Source: an uncultured Gammaproteobacteria bacterium (GTDB lineage Bacteria > Pseudomonadota > Gammaproteobacteria > Pseudomonadales > Ketobacteraceae). Taken from it: a stretch of 54,204 nucleotides of DNA. This document shows positions 8,007 through 15,954 of the stretch, piece after piece. Made by a program: the position numbers and the translations under genes. The notes under the pieces are model-generated. The model was not told where the DNA came from and did no database searches. It saw only the letters and a program-made list of their open reading frames with translations. The first letter of the stretch is position 1. Every line of letters starts with the position of its first letter. The DNA lies in NCBI GenBank assembly GCA_913063495.1, contig CAJXXT010000009.1:1-54204 (forward strand). The letters run 5' to 3'.

Positions 8007-8846
8007 ATGATAGATGTTGTAAAAAATTCCATTAAATCGACATTATATGATCGTATAACAAGCCCATTGTTTGGCTCATTTGCCATTTCTTGGTCAGTTT
8101 GGAATTACAAATTAATTGTAGTCCTTTTATCATCAATGAAAGCTCCCGAAAAACTCACGTATATCGAAAAATATATTTATACAGATCCCGCTACCATCTG
8201 GTACCAGGGGATGTCATATCCTTTGATGACTTCAGTTGCGTTTATTATTTTTTATCCTTTTCCCGCCAAAATAATATATGAATATTGGCAATTACAACAA
8301 AAATCTCTAAAAACAATCAAGCAAAAAATTGAGGATGAGACTCCTTTGACTCAGGAAGAATCAAGAAAGTTACGGCGAGATATAATAAATATTGTAATCG
8401 AGCACGATAAAGAAATATCAAAAAGAAATCATGAGATTGAGAAGTTAAATACTGAATTAGAAGAAATAAAAATTAATAACGCTGAGTCTACTAAAACGAT
8501 TGAAATGAGCGAAAAAGAAATAGAAGCGCTAAAAGTCAAATTGTCAGATCTGGGAGAGCCAAAGTCATTAGATGAATTTTACTCAGAAGAAGGTGTAAAG
8601 CCAGTAGACAGTGATGACCTGCATCCGATTCAAGTGCAAATGTTAAGGCAAGTTGGAGAAAGTCAAAAAGGAATATCAAAAGAAAATTTACTTATTAAAT
8701 ACGCAGAAATGAAAGTCAAAGCCCAATATTACCTAGATGACCTTGTTATCAAAGGGTTTCTCAAAGAGGTTGGAGACGGGGCAGATTCTGGGTATCTAAT
8801 TGTTCATGGTGGTCGAGAATATCTTGTAAAAAATCATCTTTTATAA
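8007..8846 (+). CDS. Membrane-anchored coiled-coil protein with C-terminal winged-helix-like domain
   Basis: A 279-aa protein. The N-terminus contains SPLFGSFAISWSVWNYKLIV and a second hydrophobic segment near 72-92, giving a two-helix membrane anchor. A long coiled coil follows (about 95-185, heptads rich in Glu, Lys, Ile, Leu). The last ~75 residues (VQMLRQVGESQKGISKENLL ... YLDDLVIKGFLKEVG) look like a winged helix. The LYDRITSPLFGSF N-terminal motif recurs in proteins of unknown role in accessory regions. A sensor or effector that couples membrane to nucleic acid or partner binding is possible; no catalytic motif is visible. Codon use is AT-rich compared with the chromosomal genes, which suggests transfer. 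Confidence 0.65.
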   Translation: MIDVVKNSIKSTLYDRITSPLFGSFAISWSVWNYKLIVVLLSSMKAPEKLTYIEKYIYTDPATIWYQGMSYPLMTSVAFIIFYPFPAKIIYEYWQLQQKSLKTIKQKIEDETPLTQEESRKLRRDIINIVIEHDKEISKRNHEIEKLNTELEEIKINNAESTKTIEMSEKEIEALKVKLSDLGEPKSLDEFYSEEGVKPVDSDDLHPIQVQMLRQVGESQKGISKENLLIKYAEMKVKAQYYLDDLVIKGFLKEVGDGADSGYLIVHGGREYLVKNHLL

Positions 8847-8896
8847 AAAATTGAAAAACTTAAAATATTAAAACAAACCCAAATGAGATATTTCAA

Positions 8897-9016
8897 CAGT
8901 CAAACAGTCAAACAGTCAAACAGTCAAACAGTCAAACAGTCAAACAGTCAAACAGTCAAACTGTCAAACTGTCAAACTGTCAAACTGTCAAACTGTCAAA
9001 CTGTCAAACTGTCAAA
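8897..9016 (+). repeat. Octamer tandem repeat, 8 x CAGTCAAA then 7 x CTGTCAAA
   Basis: Fifteen perfect 8-bp units with one sharp switch from CAGTCAAA (8897-8960) to CTGTCAAA (8961-9016). No unit carries any other change. It lies about 50 bases after the stop of the coiled-coil protein gene. Unit length is not a multiple of three, and the ORF through it is a repeat artefact. Confidence 0.97.
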
Positions 9017-9646
9017 TTGGCATAATATAGAGTGTGTGAATTTCTCCGTCAGAAATAGACTAACCTTCGTTTTCTGCCACCTCTAGCCACCCATTAAGCA
9101 GCCTTTGTTCATCCATCCACACAAGATTTTAATAGCTTGTATAGCAACGGCAGGGGCGACCTGTGAGCCGTGCTTCCACTTGCAGAGCGTGTCTCTATTG
9201 GTTCCCAGCGCTAGCGACGGTTGCGGGCATTAAGCTGCAAACACCTCATTCTCTTGGTTATATGTTCCTGCGCCTTTTTTTTGATCAATCTTGTCTGCGT
9301 ATAAGTTCCTATTTTTTATACTATTTCTATGTGAATCAGCTGTTTGTTGAGGATACGACGCTTTTTAGGTCTCACTTTTGTCCTAAACTTGTCTTATTGT
9401 TGTCTTAGATATATTCTCCTTGGCGCTACAGCATATCTGTAGTCGGGATTGATCCCCTGTATATCACAAGACGACAAGTGCCTTTTTGTTGGCGCACTTG
9501 CCTGCCTGCTTTATGGTGGGCTGTTGGGGCACCTTCGGGTGGCCGTTCCTTGTGACGGTAGGATCAACCCTGGCAGCTCGCCTCCAAATTGGATTGATCC
9601 CCGCTTTGTTGGCGTTTACTTAGTTCACAAGGACAATAAACGCAGT
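9017..9646. other. 630-bp gap with a possible structured leader
   Basis: I find no supportable gene; the open frames at 9163-9408 and upstream of 9647 have no protein-like character. The segment 9440-9620 is GC-richer and contains GGATTGATCCCC twice (9446-9457, 9591-9602), TTTGTTGGCG twice, and a CACC-TTCG-GGTG hairpin at about 9530-9541. This could be a structured 5' leader of the two small genes that follow. Confidence 0.45.
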
Positions 9647-9811
9647 ATGAAAAACGTAAAACAGTACCGTCTTGCCGTTGTAATACCCTCCAATAACACC
9701 CTTATAATCACCATTCATCATGTTTTATCCTATTCGCTCAAAGAAGCCCTAAGCATCAACAAAAACGCTATAGCGTTAAGCTGGGAGCCTGTGAAAGGAG
9801 TAGAGTTATGA
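9647..9811 (+). CDS. Small hypothetical protein, first of a coupled pair
   Basis: A 54-aa protein beginning MKNVKQYRLAVVIPSNNTLI and ending AIALSWEPVKGVEL. The frame is open further upstream, but the ATG at 9647 gives a compact protein and lies after the structured leader; the SD (AAGGA) is rather far. Its stop overlaps the next start by ATGA, so the two small genes form a translationally coupled pair. No family recognised. A two-gene toxin-antitoxin-like unit is possible by size and layout only. Confidence 0.5.
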   Translation: MKNVKQYRLAVVIPSNNTLIITIHHVLSYSLKEALSINKNAIALSWEPVKGVEL

Positions 9812-10020
9812 GTGTGATATTCGAAGGGAGAGAGTATGAAATAACACGCTTTTATACTGTCCGTGATATTGATGAAGAAGTTCCATATTTGGAAATGATA
9901 TTGGAGGCAAATCATGAACAGGTTTTTGTTGATCCTGTTGCTTTGATTGGCCGTAATATTCTATCTGCTGATATGGAGCAAAAAGTTAAGGCTTGGGGTA
10001 AAGAAAATAGGGTTGAATAG
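9808..10020 (+). CDS. Small acidic hypothetical protein, second of a coupled pair
   Basis: A 70-aa acidic protein (MSVIFEGREYEITRFY ... IDEEVPYLEMILEANHEQVF) without membrane segments or cysteines. It has a good SD (AAAGGAG) inside the preceding gene and overlaps it by four bases. Family unknown. The acidic composition next to a small, more neutral partner would suit an antitoxin or anti-restriction role, but that is speculation from layout. Confidence 0.55.
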   Translation: MSVIFEGREYEITRFYTVRDIDEEVPYLEMILEANHEQVFVDPVALIGRNILSADMEQKVKAWGKENRVE

Positions 10021-10112
10021 TAACAGCGAGCTACAATTACAAATTGAGGGCAGTTACTAACTGCTCTTATTATAAACGCTGTACAGTGCACTTTTGGAAA
10101 TAAAGGGAAATT

Positions 10113-11090
10113 ATGAACGAAGTCTGTGACATGGAATATTCAGATTACACAGTTAGAATACGTTTTCGCTTACCAGGAAATAGGTCTCTGAATATAGATG
10201 ACACTGAAATTGTTATCGGAAACTATTCAGAATACGGTGAAGTTCTACTTAAGTCCGCTGATAATCAATCTCCAATCAAAGAAGCGGACTGGCTGGTTGT
10301 AAAAGTATCCAGTTTTCCAAGTAAAGAAATAGCTGAGTCGTCGGCTTTAGAAATCGAAGATGTTATATGTAGAAGTCTTGCTCATTTAAATATAGGAGCT
10401 GACTTTGGCAGAAGAATACACGGAGGTGGTTTCTTCAAGGAATATTTAAATCAATTGTCAGGGCAGTCTGATCAAGTAGTTTTAAATGATGAGGTTGGGG
10501 CTATGATTTTCCCTACCGAATTAAATCCGATCGTTGCTAGGCCGGGTGAAATGACTTTCACGGTTTCAGTGCAAGCTGACAAATTATTGGGTGCCTGCCA
10601 ATTGGCTTTAGCTGAAAGACAAAAGCTAACGGAAAGAGAACGCATGGCTTTTGATTTATTCACTATGGCGCACAAAGTAAACGAATCTGCTGACGCTAGG
10701 TTTGTTTTGTTGTTTGCGGCCGTAGAAACCCTATTGGTACCCAAAAGTAGGCCTGAGGTGTCGAGAGATCACGTGGATCATCTTATTGATATTACCAAAG
10801 AGGCTGAGTTACCTGCTACTGAAAAGCAATCGCTGGTTGGCACTCTTAATTGGCTGAAAGCGCATTCAATTCGTTCTTCTGGTAAAGCTTTCATAAGGGG
10901 AGAGTTGGGTACAAAAGAGTATAACGGTGTTGTTGCCGAGCGATTTTTTGTTAATTGCTACGATTTAAGAAATAGACTTTTGCATGGTCAAAAGCCTCAC
11001 GTAGATTGGAGAGAGGTCAGTAATATTGTTGGTTATCTTGAAATTATGGTTTCCAATTTGTTGTCTGGAGATTCCTTTGAAGCAGGGTAG
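10113..11090 (+). CDS. HEPN-domain protein (Apea-like), putative RNase effector
   Basis: A 325-aa soluble protein. The C-terminal half contains FVLLFAAVETLL and NCYDLRNRLLHGQ, the latter giving the RNxxxH catalytic motif of HEPN domains (Arg near 286, His five residues on); this arrangement resembles the Apea-like HEPN group. HEPN proteins usually cut RNA and act in abortive infection or toxin-antitoxin systems. The N-terminal ~170 residues are mixed beta and unknown, probably a sensing domain. The SIR2-like gene begins 64 bases downstream on the same strand, which suggests a shared two-gene unit. Confidence 0.75.
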   Translation: MNEVCDMEYSDYTVRIRFRLPGNRSLNIDDTEIVIGNYSEYGEVLLKSADNQSPIKEADWLVVKVSSFPSKEIAESSALEIEDVICRSLAHLNIGADFGRRIHGGGFFKEYLNQLSGQSDQVVLNDEVGAMIFPTELNPIVARPGEMTFTVSVQADKLLGACQLALAERQKLTERERMAFDLFTMAHKVNESADARFVLLFAAVETLLVPKSRPEVSRDHVDHLIDITKEAELPATEKQSLVGTLNWLKAHSIRSSGKAFIRGELGTKEYNGVVAERFFVNCYDLRNRLLHGQKPHVDWREVSNIVGYLEIMVSNLLSGDSFEAG

Positions 11091-11154
11091 CAGAAGGTAG
11101 CGTGATACGGATGAATGACATTAGCAGAATGTCTAAAAACAAAAGGATTGCTTG

Positions 11155-12255
11155 ATGAACGCAGACAAAAAAACAGTGTACATCATTGGAGCGGGAGCAT
11201 CGACAGATTGGGGCTTCCCTGTAGGTGAAGCTCTAAAAACAGAAATCGCGAAATTGTTTGAGCAGAATCGGGGTGCTTTCACTGACCCGAGTTTGAAACA
11301 GCGTTATTCCAATCTAATTAGAATGCAAAAAACTATTGAAGCCGCTTCTTTGAAGAAAGAAGCGCAGACAATTCGCGCAGCCATGCCATTATCGTTCTCT
11401 ATTGATAACTTTTTGGATGCGACACCAGATAATGTTCAACGAATTAGTCTGGGGAAGATAGCGATTGTTCGTACCATCTTAAGCTACGAGCGTGAATCTG
11501 AACTCTGCTTGGGAAAAGGAAGAAGTATTGTAGATATATTACAAACTAAAAGTTGGCACACGAACTTGTTTCAATCGCTTGTGGAAAATTGTACATTTGA
11601 TGGTTTTAAAGAGCGACTTAAGCGAGTGACCTTTATCGTATTTAACTATGATAGAGTTTTGGAGCAGTTTCTATTGTTAGCAACCAGGCTTTATTATCAA
11701 GCATCAGAGGATGATGCGGCCGAAGCGGTCAATGTGCTTGAAATCATCCATCCATATGGGCAGTGCGGTGTATTACCATGGCAGAATGTCGGCAATAATT
11801 GCGAATTAGATTATGGTAGTAACGAAAGCTTAAATCATGATGAGCTTAAGGATTTGGCAGAACAGATATACACGTTTACAGATAAGCGCAGTCTTGCCAG
11901 TACGACGCGTAGTAAGGCTCACGTTGCCATCCTAAATTCTGAACGACTGGTTAGTTTAGGGTTTGCTTTTCACCCGATGAACATGCAATGGTTGGACTGC
12001 CGTGAGGCATACGATAGAGATACGACAGACCCTGAAGTGAGGGAGCTGCGTAAGAAAAGGAAAATGTATGCCTGCGCTTATGGAATGTCAGAAAATGATT
12101 TATCTATTATTCGAAATATGTGTCTTCGCGCATTTGATTTTCACCTAACCAAAGTGACACTAAAAGAAAGGGCTATGTTCTCAGATAGAGATGCCAAATG
12201 CGGGGATTTTATGGGACAATTTAGCTTAAGTGTTGGCTACGGAGAGTTGGTTTGA
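11155..12255 (+). CDS. SIR2-like NAD-binding protein, putative anti-phage NADase
   Basis: A 366-aa protein. It opens with a Rossmann motif (TVYIIGAGASTDWGFPVG; GAGAS at about 12-16) and has the SIR2-family segments FIVFNYDRVLEQF (about 161-173) and IHPYGQCG (about 198-205, the catalytic-His-like position). This is the bacterial defence SIR2 layout rather than the protein deacetylase layout: no Cys4 zinc module is seen. In established systems such domains deplete NAD+ on phage infection. The start ATG at 11155 is used; a TTG three bases earlier is in frame but unlikely. The C-terminal ~120 residues are not recognised and may be the sensor. Confidence 0.8.
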   Translation: MNADKKTVYIIGAGASTDWGFPVGEALKTEIAKLFEQNRGAFTDPSLKQRYSNLIRMQKTIEAASLKKEAQTIRAAMPLSFSIDNFLDATPDNVQRISLGKIAIVRTILSYERESELCLGKGRSIVDILQTKSWHTNLFQSLVENCTFDGFKERLKRVTFIVFNYDRVLEQFLLLATRLYYQASEDDAAEAVNVLEIIHPYGQCGVLPWQNVGNNCELDYGSNESLNHDELKDLAEQIYTFTDKRSLASTTRSKAHVAILNSERLVSLGFAFHPMNMQWLDCREAYDRDTTDPEVRELRKKRKMYACAYGMSENDLSIIRNMCLRAFDFHLTKVTLKERAMFSDRDAKCGDFMGQFSLSVGYGELV

Positions 12256-12270
12256 TATCGGAATTGAAGA

Positions 12271-12320
12271 AAGGGGTAAAGTTCCTTTCAATTCTAGCAA
12301 ATCTAGACCGTCACACCGCC
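12271..12320 (+). repeat. Degenerate repeat, copy 1 (CTAGACCGTC element)
   Basis: About 45 bases downstream of the SIR2-like gene (core TTCCTTTCAATTCTAGCAAA then CTAGACCGTC) reappear at roughly 70 percent identity at 14699-14745 after the RES gene. The role is unknown. Both copies lie downstream of cargo genes. Confidence 0.5.
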
Positions 12321-12419
12321 GAGATTGCCTCAAATAGAAAGCAGTAAATGAGGGTTGAGGATGACTGTTCATATTGTGAGTGCTGTACACTACATTGTTA
12401 GCTTATTAAGGATATCAAA

Positions 12420-13466
12420 ATGACATGGGTTGTTGGTGGTAATTGCTTTAACGGTTTTGTTTGTGTCGCTGACATTCAAGTTACGATTGAATTTAAAGAC
12501 AAAACATCTAATAAATATTTTAATTGCGTTCAAAAAATTCACAAAGTATATGACAACCTTTGCGTTGCTTTTAGTGGTGATATCCGTTCAGGCTTAATTA
12601 TCATAGAAGATCTACAAAAGAATCTTAAAAAACAAATAAATGAAGGTGAGTACTTTGATATTGATGGTCAATCAAAGGTGCTTGTGGATTACTTGAAAGA
12701 TGTATACGAAAAAATAAATGGTACACAAAAACCAGCCCTCGAATTAATGTTTCTTTGGAATGCACAAGAAGGGGGTGATGCTCATTACAGGTCTTTTTTA
12801 ATGACCTTTAAAAGTCCTAGCTTCAACATTAATTCGACTAAAATGTTATCTGCTTGCCAATCTGGCGGAGGTAAGCGAGATAAACAATACGATGCCATAT
12901 CATCTTTACTCTCTGGTTACGAAAGAGAAACGAAAGAATTTGATGTGCTTCGAGGTGAACTTGAGAATAGTCCTGGTATCTGGACTGTTGAAAAGTTTAA
13001 GAACCTAGTCTTTGAAGAAGCTTCAAAAGTTAGTTTTCCGGGCGTAAGCAAAACTCTCATGAGCTTTGAATCAGTAATAGATTTTAAAAATATATACCCC
13101 GACTGGATACAAAAGACCCTTAGAAATACTTTTGAAGAGTTAGGCGTAGAATATTCTTCAAAAAAAACAGCTAATCATTCTGTAAATGTAACTAGTATGG
13201 ACTTAAGCAAAATGGATGAAGTTATCAATCATTTAAAAAACAATGAACCACAGCAATTGGAAGCTTTAATGTCTGTGCTTAACCTTGCTTTACAAAATCA
13301 AGATCTAACTAGCATCTGTAAATTACCGAATATTGTTAGTAGCTATAAACTCTCTAAAGGCGAAGAAATTCACAGTAAAAAATTATTTACTAAATGGGAC
13401 GAATTGCGACAATTCCTTGGATTAAAAGGGGTTAATGTTAAAGCTTGCTCTGCGATCGCGGCATAA
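12420..13466 (+). CDS. Proteasome/HslV-like Ntn hydrolase with extra C-terminal domain
   Basis: A 348-aa protein. Removal of Met1 would expose Thr2, as in proteasome beta subunits and HslV. The N-terminus then follows the family pattern: Thr1-WVVGG, FVCVAD placing Asp exactly at mature position 17, VQKIHKVYDNL supplying the candidate catalytic Lys, and CVAFSGD matching the conserved Gly of the GxxxG turn. From about residue 100 onward the match fades (a possible ACQSGGGKRD loop is at 145-154), and a C-terminal region of about 150 residues is unlike HslV, so the protein is roughly twice HslV length. No ATPase partner is nearby. It lies between GTTAGCT (12397) and a full attC at 13467, so it is very probably a gene cassette. 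Assignment is by motif reading only. Confidence 0.7.
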   Translation: MTWVVGGNCFNGFVCVADIQVTIEFKDKTSNKYFNCVQKIHKVYDNLCVAFSGDIRSGLIIIEDLQKNLKKQINEGEYFDIDGQSKVLVDYLKDVYEKINGTQKPALELMFLWNAQEGGDAHYRSFLMTFKSPSFNINSTKMLSACQSGGGKRDKQYDAISSLLSGYERETKEFDVLRGELENSPGIWTVEKFKNLVFEEASKVSFPGVSKTLMSFESVIDFKNIYPDWIQKTLRNTFEELGVEYSSKKTANHSVNVTSMDLSKMDEVINHLKNNEPQQLEALMSVLNLALQNQDLTSICKLPNIVSSYKLSKGEEIHSKKLFTKWDELRQFLGLKGVNVKACSAIAA

Positions 13467-13562
13467 GCTAACAAGTTACTCAAACGGACGCTGAACAGTT
13501 GGCTAGCTTCGTTCCTCGCAATTTTAGTCAACAATTTATCGCCGCTTAGCAAGGCGTTAGGC
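13467..13562 (+). repeat. Integron attC recombination site
   Basis: Starts GCTAACAAG right after the stop codon and ends GCGTTAGGC. The outer arms pair (GCTAAC with GTTAG). Inner arms pair as well: AGTTGGCTA with TAGTCAACAAT around an imperfect loop, giving the folded bottom-strand shape expected of a ~96-bp attC. It belongs to the class with TAACAAG...AAACGGACGC and GCTTAGCAAGGCGTTAGGC ends. No IntI gene is present in the window. Confidence 0.85.
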
Positions 13563-13611
13563 AATATGCTTGAGTTCATTATATCTATCAATGTATGGAA
13601 AGTAGAAGACA

Positions 13612-14406
13612 ATGAATAGTCCATTTAGCGATATACAATGTAGTGCTGATAATTTTGAATCAATGGTAGAGTCTGTATTGGCTTTCTATCAAGGAATTAA
13701 AATTTGTTGCCCTAATTTGCTTCCGGGAACTAAGTTATTTCGTTCGCGGATCTACGATAAACCTATTGAAAATGTCTCAGAATTAGCTCCCCCTCCGAAA
13801 GAGACTGTTTGGAAAAATGGTAGGCTGAATTTGTCTGATCAAAGGGTGGGGTATTTTTCCTTTTCCCATCGTACTGCAGTATATGAAGTTAATCCGACTG
13901 TTGGCGATATTTTATATTTAACAAGTTGGGGGCTAAACAAAGAAATCTACATTAGCCATGTTGGGTATGCCAAGAAACAATTTGATAAATGGGGGGCAAA
14001 AAAATCTCATCAGCGTTATAAGTGGGTTATCGACACATTAGAGTTAAATGAACAAGACGCAAATAAATATAAGATTCTCTCAGATATTGTTACAGGGGAT
14101 TGCGCGCCCTATTTAAAAAGTAATGCAGTAGGAAAAGTCTTAATGTCAGGTGACTTTCATGCAGGGTTAGTTTATCCATCTATTGCAACAAAAGCTAACG
14201 CTGATAACATCGCACTCAAGGAAACGTACTTAGATTCGGTCTCTTTAAATTGGATTGAGGCAATGCGAATTACTAAGATAGATGATCAGGAAGTGTCTTA
14301 TTCGAGAATTAAATGGTCAGATACTTGGGATAATAAGGGTTTTATTTCATGGAAAAAAGCCGAAGAATTAAAAAAGGAGGGTGGGCAATCGCTTCTATAT
14401 ATATAA
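13612..14406 (+). CDS. RES-domain protein
   Basis: A 264-aa protein resembling the RES family: TKLFRSRIYDKPIENVSEL, PPPKE, NGRLNLSDQRVGYFSFSHRTAVYEV, i.e. the arginine, GRxN and final acidic (Glu) positions that define RES NAD-phosphorylase/ADP-ribosyltransferase-like folds. RES toxins normally degrade NAD+ and pair with Xre/MbcA-type antitoxins; no antitoxin is adjacent. The protein is longer than minimal RES toxins and may have a separate role. It begins 50 bases after the attC at 13467-13562 and is followed by an attC-like sequence, so it probably is the next cassette. Confidence 0.7.
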   Translation: MNSPFSDIQCSADNFESMVESVLAFYQGIKICCPNLLPGTKLFRSRIYDKPIENVSELAPPPKETVWKNGRLNLSDQRVGYFSFSHRTAVYEVNPTVGDILYLTSWGLNKEIYISHVGYAKKQFDKWGAKKSHQRYKWVIDTLELNEQDANKYKILSDIVTGDCAPYLKSNAVGKVLMSGDFHAGLVYPSIATKANADNIALKETYLDSVSLNWIEAMRITKIDDQEVSYSRIKWSDTWDNKGFISWKKAEELKKEGGQSLLYI

Positions 14407-14420
14407 AACATTTCAAAAAT

Positions 14421-14473
14421 CCTAACAAGAAAAGGTTAGAGATGCTAGCGCACTCCAACTTAAGCCGTTAAAT
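14421..14473 (+). repeat. Candidate short attC-like site after the RES gene
   Basis: CCTAACAAGAAAAGGTTAG at the 5' end and AAGCCGTTAAA at the 3' end give the outer boxes of a short attC (about 53 bp). Internal pairing is poor. Plausible as the 3' site of the RES cassette, but degenerate. Confidence 0.4.
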
Positions 14474-15046
14474 CGAATGACCACTTTATCGGATTCTAAC
14501 TTTCTATCTAAAACCCGACGAACTCCGGCTATGTGAATGAAGCGATGTTTACAACGTTAGCGCGAGTGACCGCACTGTAGGATTTGTTGACGCTCCAAGG
14601 CTCACCGGAATGTTTGAAGGTGTAATTAGCTGGTGGTTTTTATGCAGTTCGCGACGACTGTTGCAATGCGCTTGGGTTCCAGTGGTGCATAGGGGGAGGG
14701 GGGTGAAATTCCTTCCAACCTGCATAAACCTAGACCGTCGCCCAAGTGATATTTACACACCCGCGAATTAAAAAGAAAAAAGTTATAGGCGTTTTTGGAT
14801 GAAGTTGAGGGGTATGCTAGCTGTTAATGAGGTATGTCGATTTGTTGCTTGATGCTTGCTATCATTGGGCTGTAGTCAGTTTTAGGGATCTGTATTTAGC
14901 GTAATTGAATCAATGTTTTTGTTCTTTCAGGGGCAAAAAGTTAACTTATAAAAAGGTGTAAAACCCCCTGCTTTTGACTTGTTTTGTGCCTGTTTTTAAC
15001 AGAAATGGCGTCATTTTTTAACAAATCCACCATTAAAAGCTTAGAG
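14474..15046. other. 573-bp gap without a gene
   Basis: No coding region supported. It contains the second copy of the CTAGACCGTC repeat (14699-14745), a weak promoter-like TTGACT (14977) and an A/T-rich leader for the GNAT gene. There are further GTTA-rich scraps such as CAACGTTAGCGC near 14551 that could be decayed attC ends. Confidence 0.45.
14699..14745 (+). repeat. Degenerate repeat, copy 2 (CTAGACCGTC element)
   Basis: Matches 12271-12320 over about 45 bases, sharing the block TTCCTT-CAA and CTAGACCGTC. Confidence 0.5.
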
Positions 15047-15084
15047 TTGATCAATAATTGAGTTTTTACAGTCCATAAAAAGAG
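15047..15084 (+). repeat. TGATCA...GAGTTT...GTCCATAAAAAG repeat, copy a
   Basis: First copy of an island repeat: TTGATCA, a short AT spacer, TTGAGTTT, four variable bases, AGTCCATAAAAAG. It lies eight bases before the GNAT start. Its final AAAAAGAG could supply the SD, so it may act as a leader or promoter unit. Confidence 0.75.
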
Positions 15085-15091
15085 AATCATA

Positions 15092-15556
15092 ATGGCAAGT
15101 GTCGATATAGTGCATCACACCGACGAAATTACAGCTGAGCTGATGTCATTACTCCTGGAGGCTGATCCTGATGAAGGTTCAATATTGGTGTACCTCCCTG
15201 ATTCATCTGTGCTAGTTGCTAAAGAAGGCGGTTCAGTGGTTGGTGTCGCTGTACTGGTAAGTGCCGGTAAAGAATTTGAGCTGAAAAATATTGCCGTGAG
15301 TGAGATGCATCAAGGGAGGGGCGTCGCTAAAAGGCTTATTAAGGAAGTTAAAGCCTTAGCAATAAACATGGGAGCTGAGGAATTGCTGGTTGGTACTGGG
15401 AATTCCAGCTTGTCTCAATTAGCTCTCTATCAGAAGTGCGGCTTCAGAATGAGTCATATAGAAACTGATTTTTTCTTGACCTATCCAGAATCAATCTATG
15501 AAAATGGAATACAGTGCCGAGATTTGGTGGTATTGCGAGCTAAGTTGAGCGGATAG
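15092..15556 (+). CDS. GNAT-family N-acetyltransferase
   Basis: A 154-aa single-domain GNAT. The acetyl-CoA binding motif A is clear (LKNIAVSEMHQGRGVAKRLI, Q/R-x-x-G-x-G/A), with a following segment AINMGAEELLVGTGNSS and C-terminal ALYQKCGFRM. The acceptor is unknown; similar small GNATs modify antibiotics, polyamines or tRNA. No antitoxin-like ribbon-helix-helix gene is next to it, so it is not a clear TacT-type toxin. It stands alone directly after one copy of the GTCCAT repeat, with an AGAG-type SD. Confidence 0.9.
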   Translation: MASVDIVHHTDEITAELMSLLLEADPDEGSILVYLPDSSVLVAKEGGSVVGVAVLVSAGKEFELKNIAVSEMHQGRGVAKRLIKEVKALAINMGAEELLVGTGNSSLSQLALYQKCGFRMSHIETDFFLTYPESIYENGIQCRDLVVLRAKLSG

Positions 15557-15561
15557 ATGGA

Positions 15562-15668
15562 TTGATCAATAATTGAGTTTCTTTAGTCCATAGGAAGGAA
15601 AATATGTAGACGCAATAAATAACGTTAAATTGATCACTTTTTGAGTTTTTGGAGTCCATAAAAAGGAG
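15562..15668 (+). repeat. Repeat family copies b and c
   Basis: Two further copies in tandem with about 30 bases between (15562-15600 and 15630-15668), both with TTGATCA, TTGAGTTT and AGTCCATA. Neither is followed by a convincing gene; only a 15-codon frame follows copy c. The rest of 15669-15896 shows nothing recognisable. Confidence 0.75.
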
Positions 15669-15896
15669 CGAGATTTCAATGGGCCTTACGAATCCAGTTT
15701 TACCCTTAAAGTGCAAAACTCAATAGAATTAAACGGTGGCAATTATTGGTGTTGCAATAGGTGGTCTCGTGAATACCAGGTTGAAGGTTTACAATACAGT
15801 TAAACAGCTTAAGTTAACTGTGTTGCTGTGCAATATACGAGTGCTCTGGAGTAAACGAAGCTCCTAGGGCAATGACTCTCGAGTGGAGTGAATAAA

Positions 15897-15943
15897 CATA
15901 ACAAAGCATTGCAGCTGTCAAGCCGCTGAATGCGAACTTAGGC
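15897..15943 (+). repeat. Candidate attC-like site before the DUF2971 gene
   Basis: CATAACAAAGC at the left and ACTTAGGC at the right resemble worn attC outer boxes about 47 bp apart. It lies 11 bases before the DUF2971 start. Confidence 0.4.
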
Positions 15944-15954
15944 ATATATATAGA

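Noticed and set aside
8897..9016. CRISPR array
   Set aside because: The units are 8 bp with no spacers, and no cas genes are present.
8883..9086. Protein of repeated QTVKQSN-type residues
   Set aside because: It is only the translation of the octamer repeat; the unit is not a multiple of three and no SD precedes it.
9163..9408. 81-aa hydrophobic ORF
   Set aside because: No SD, odd composition, in an AT-rich and decayed-looking region.
11152..11154. TTG start for the SIR2-like gene
   Set aside because: The ATG three bases later is better placed and conventional; the TTG was probably called only because it extends the frame.
13612..14406. RES/Xre toxin-antitoxin pair
   Set aside because: No Xre-type gene lies next to it; the neighbours are a cassette and a gap.
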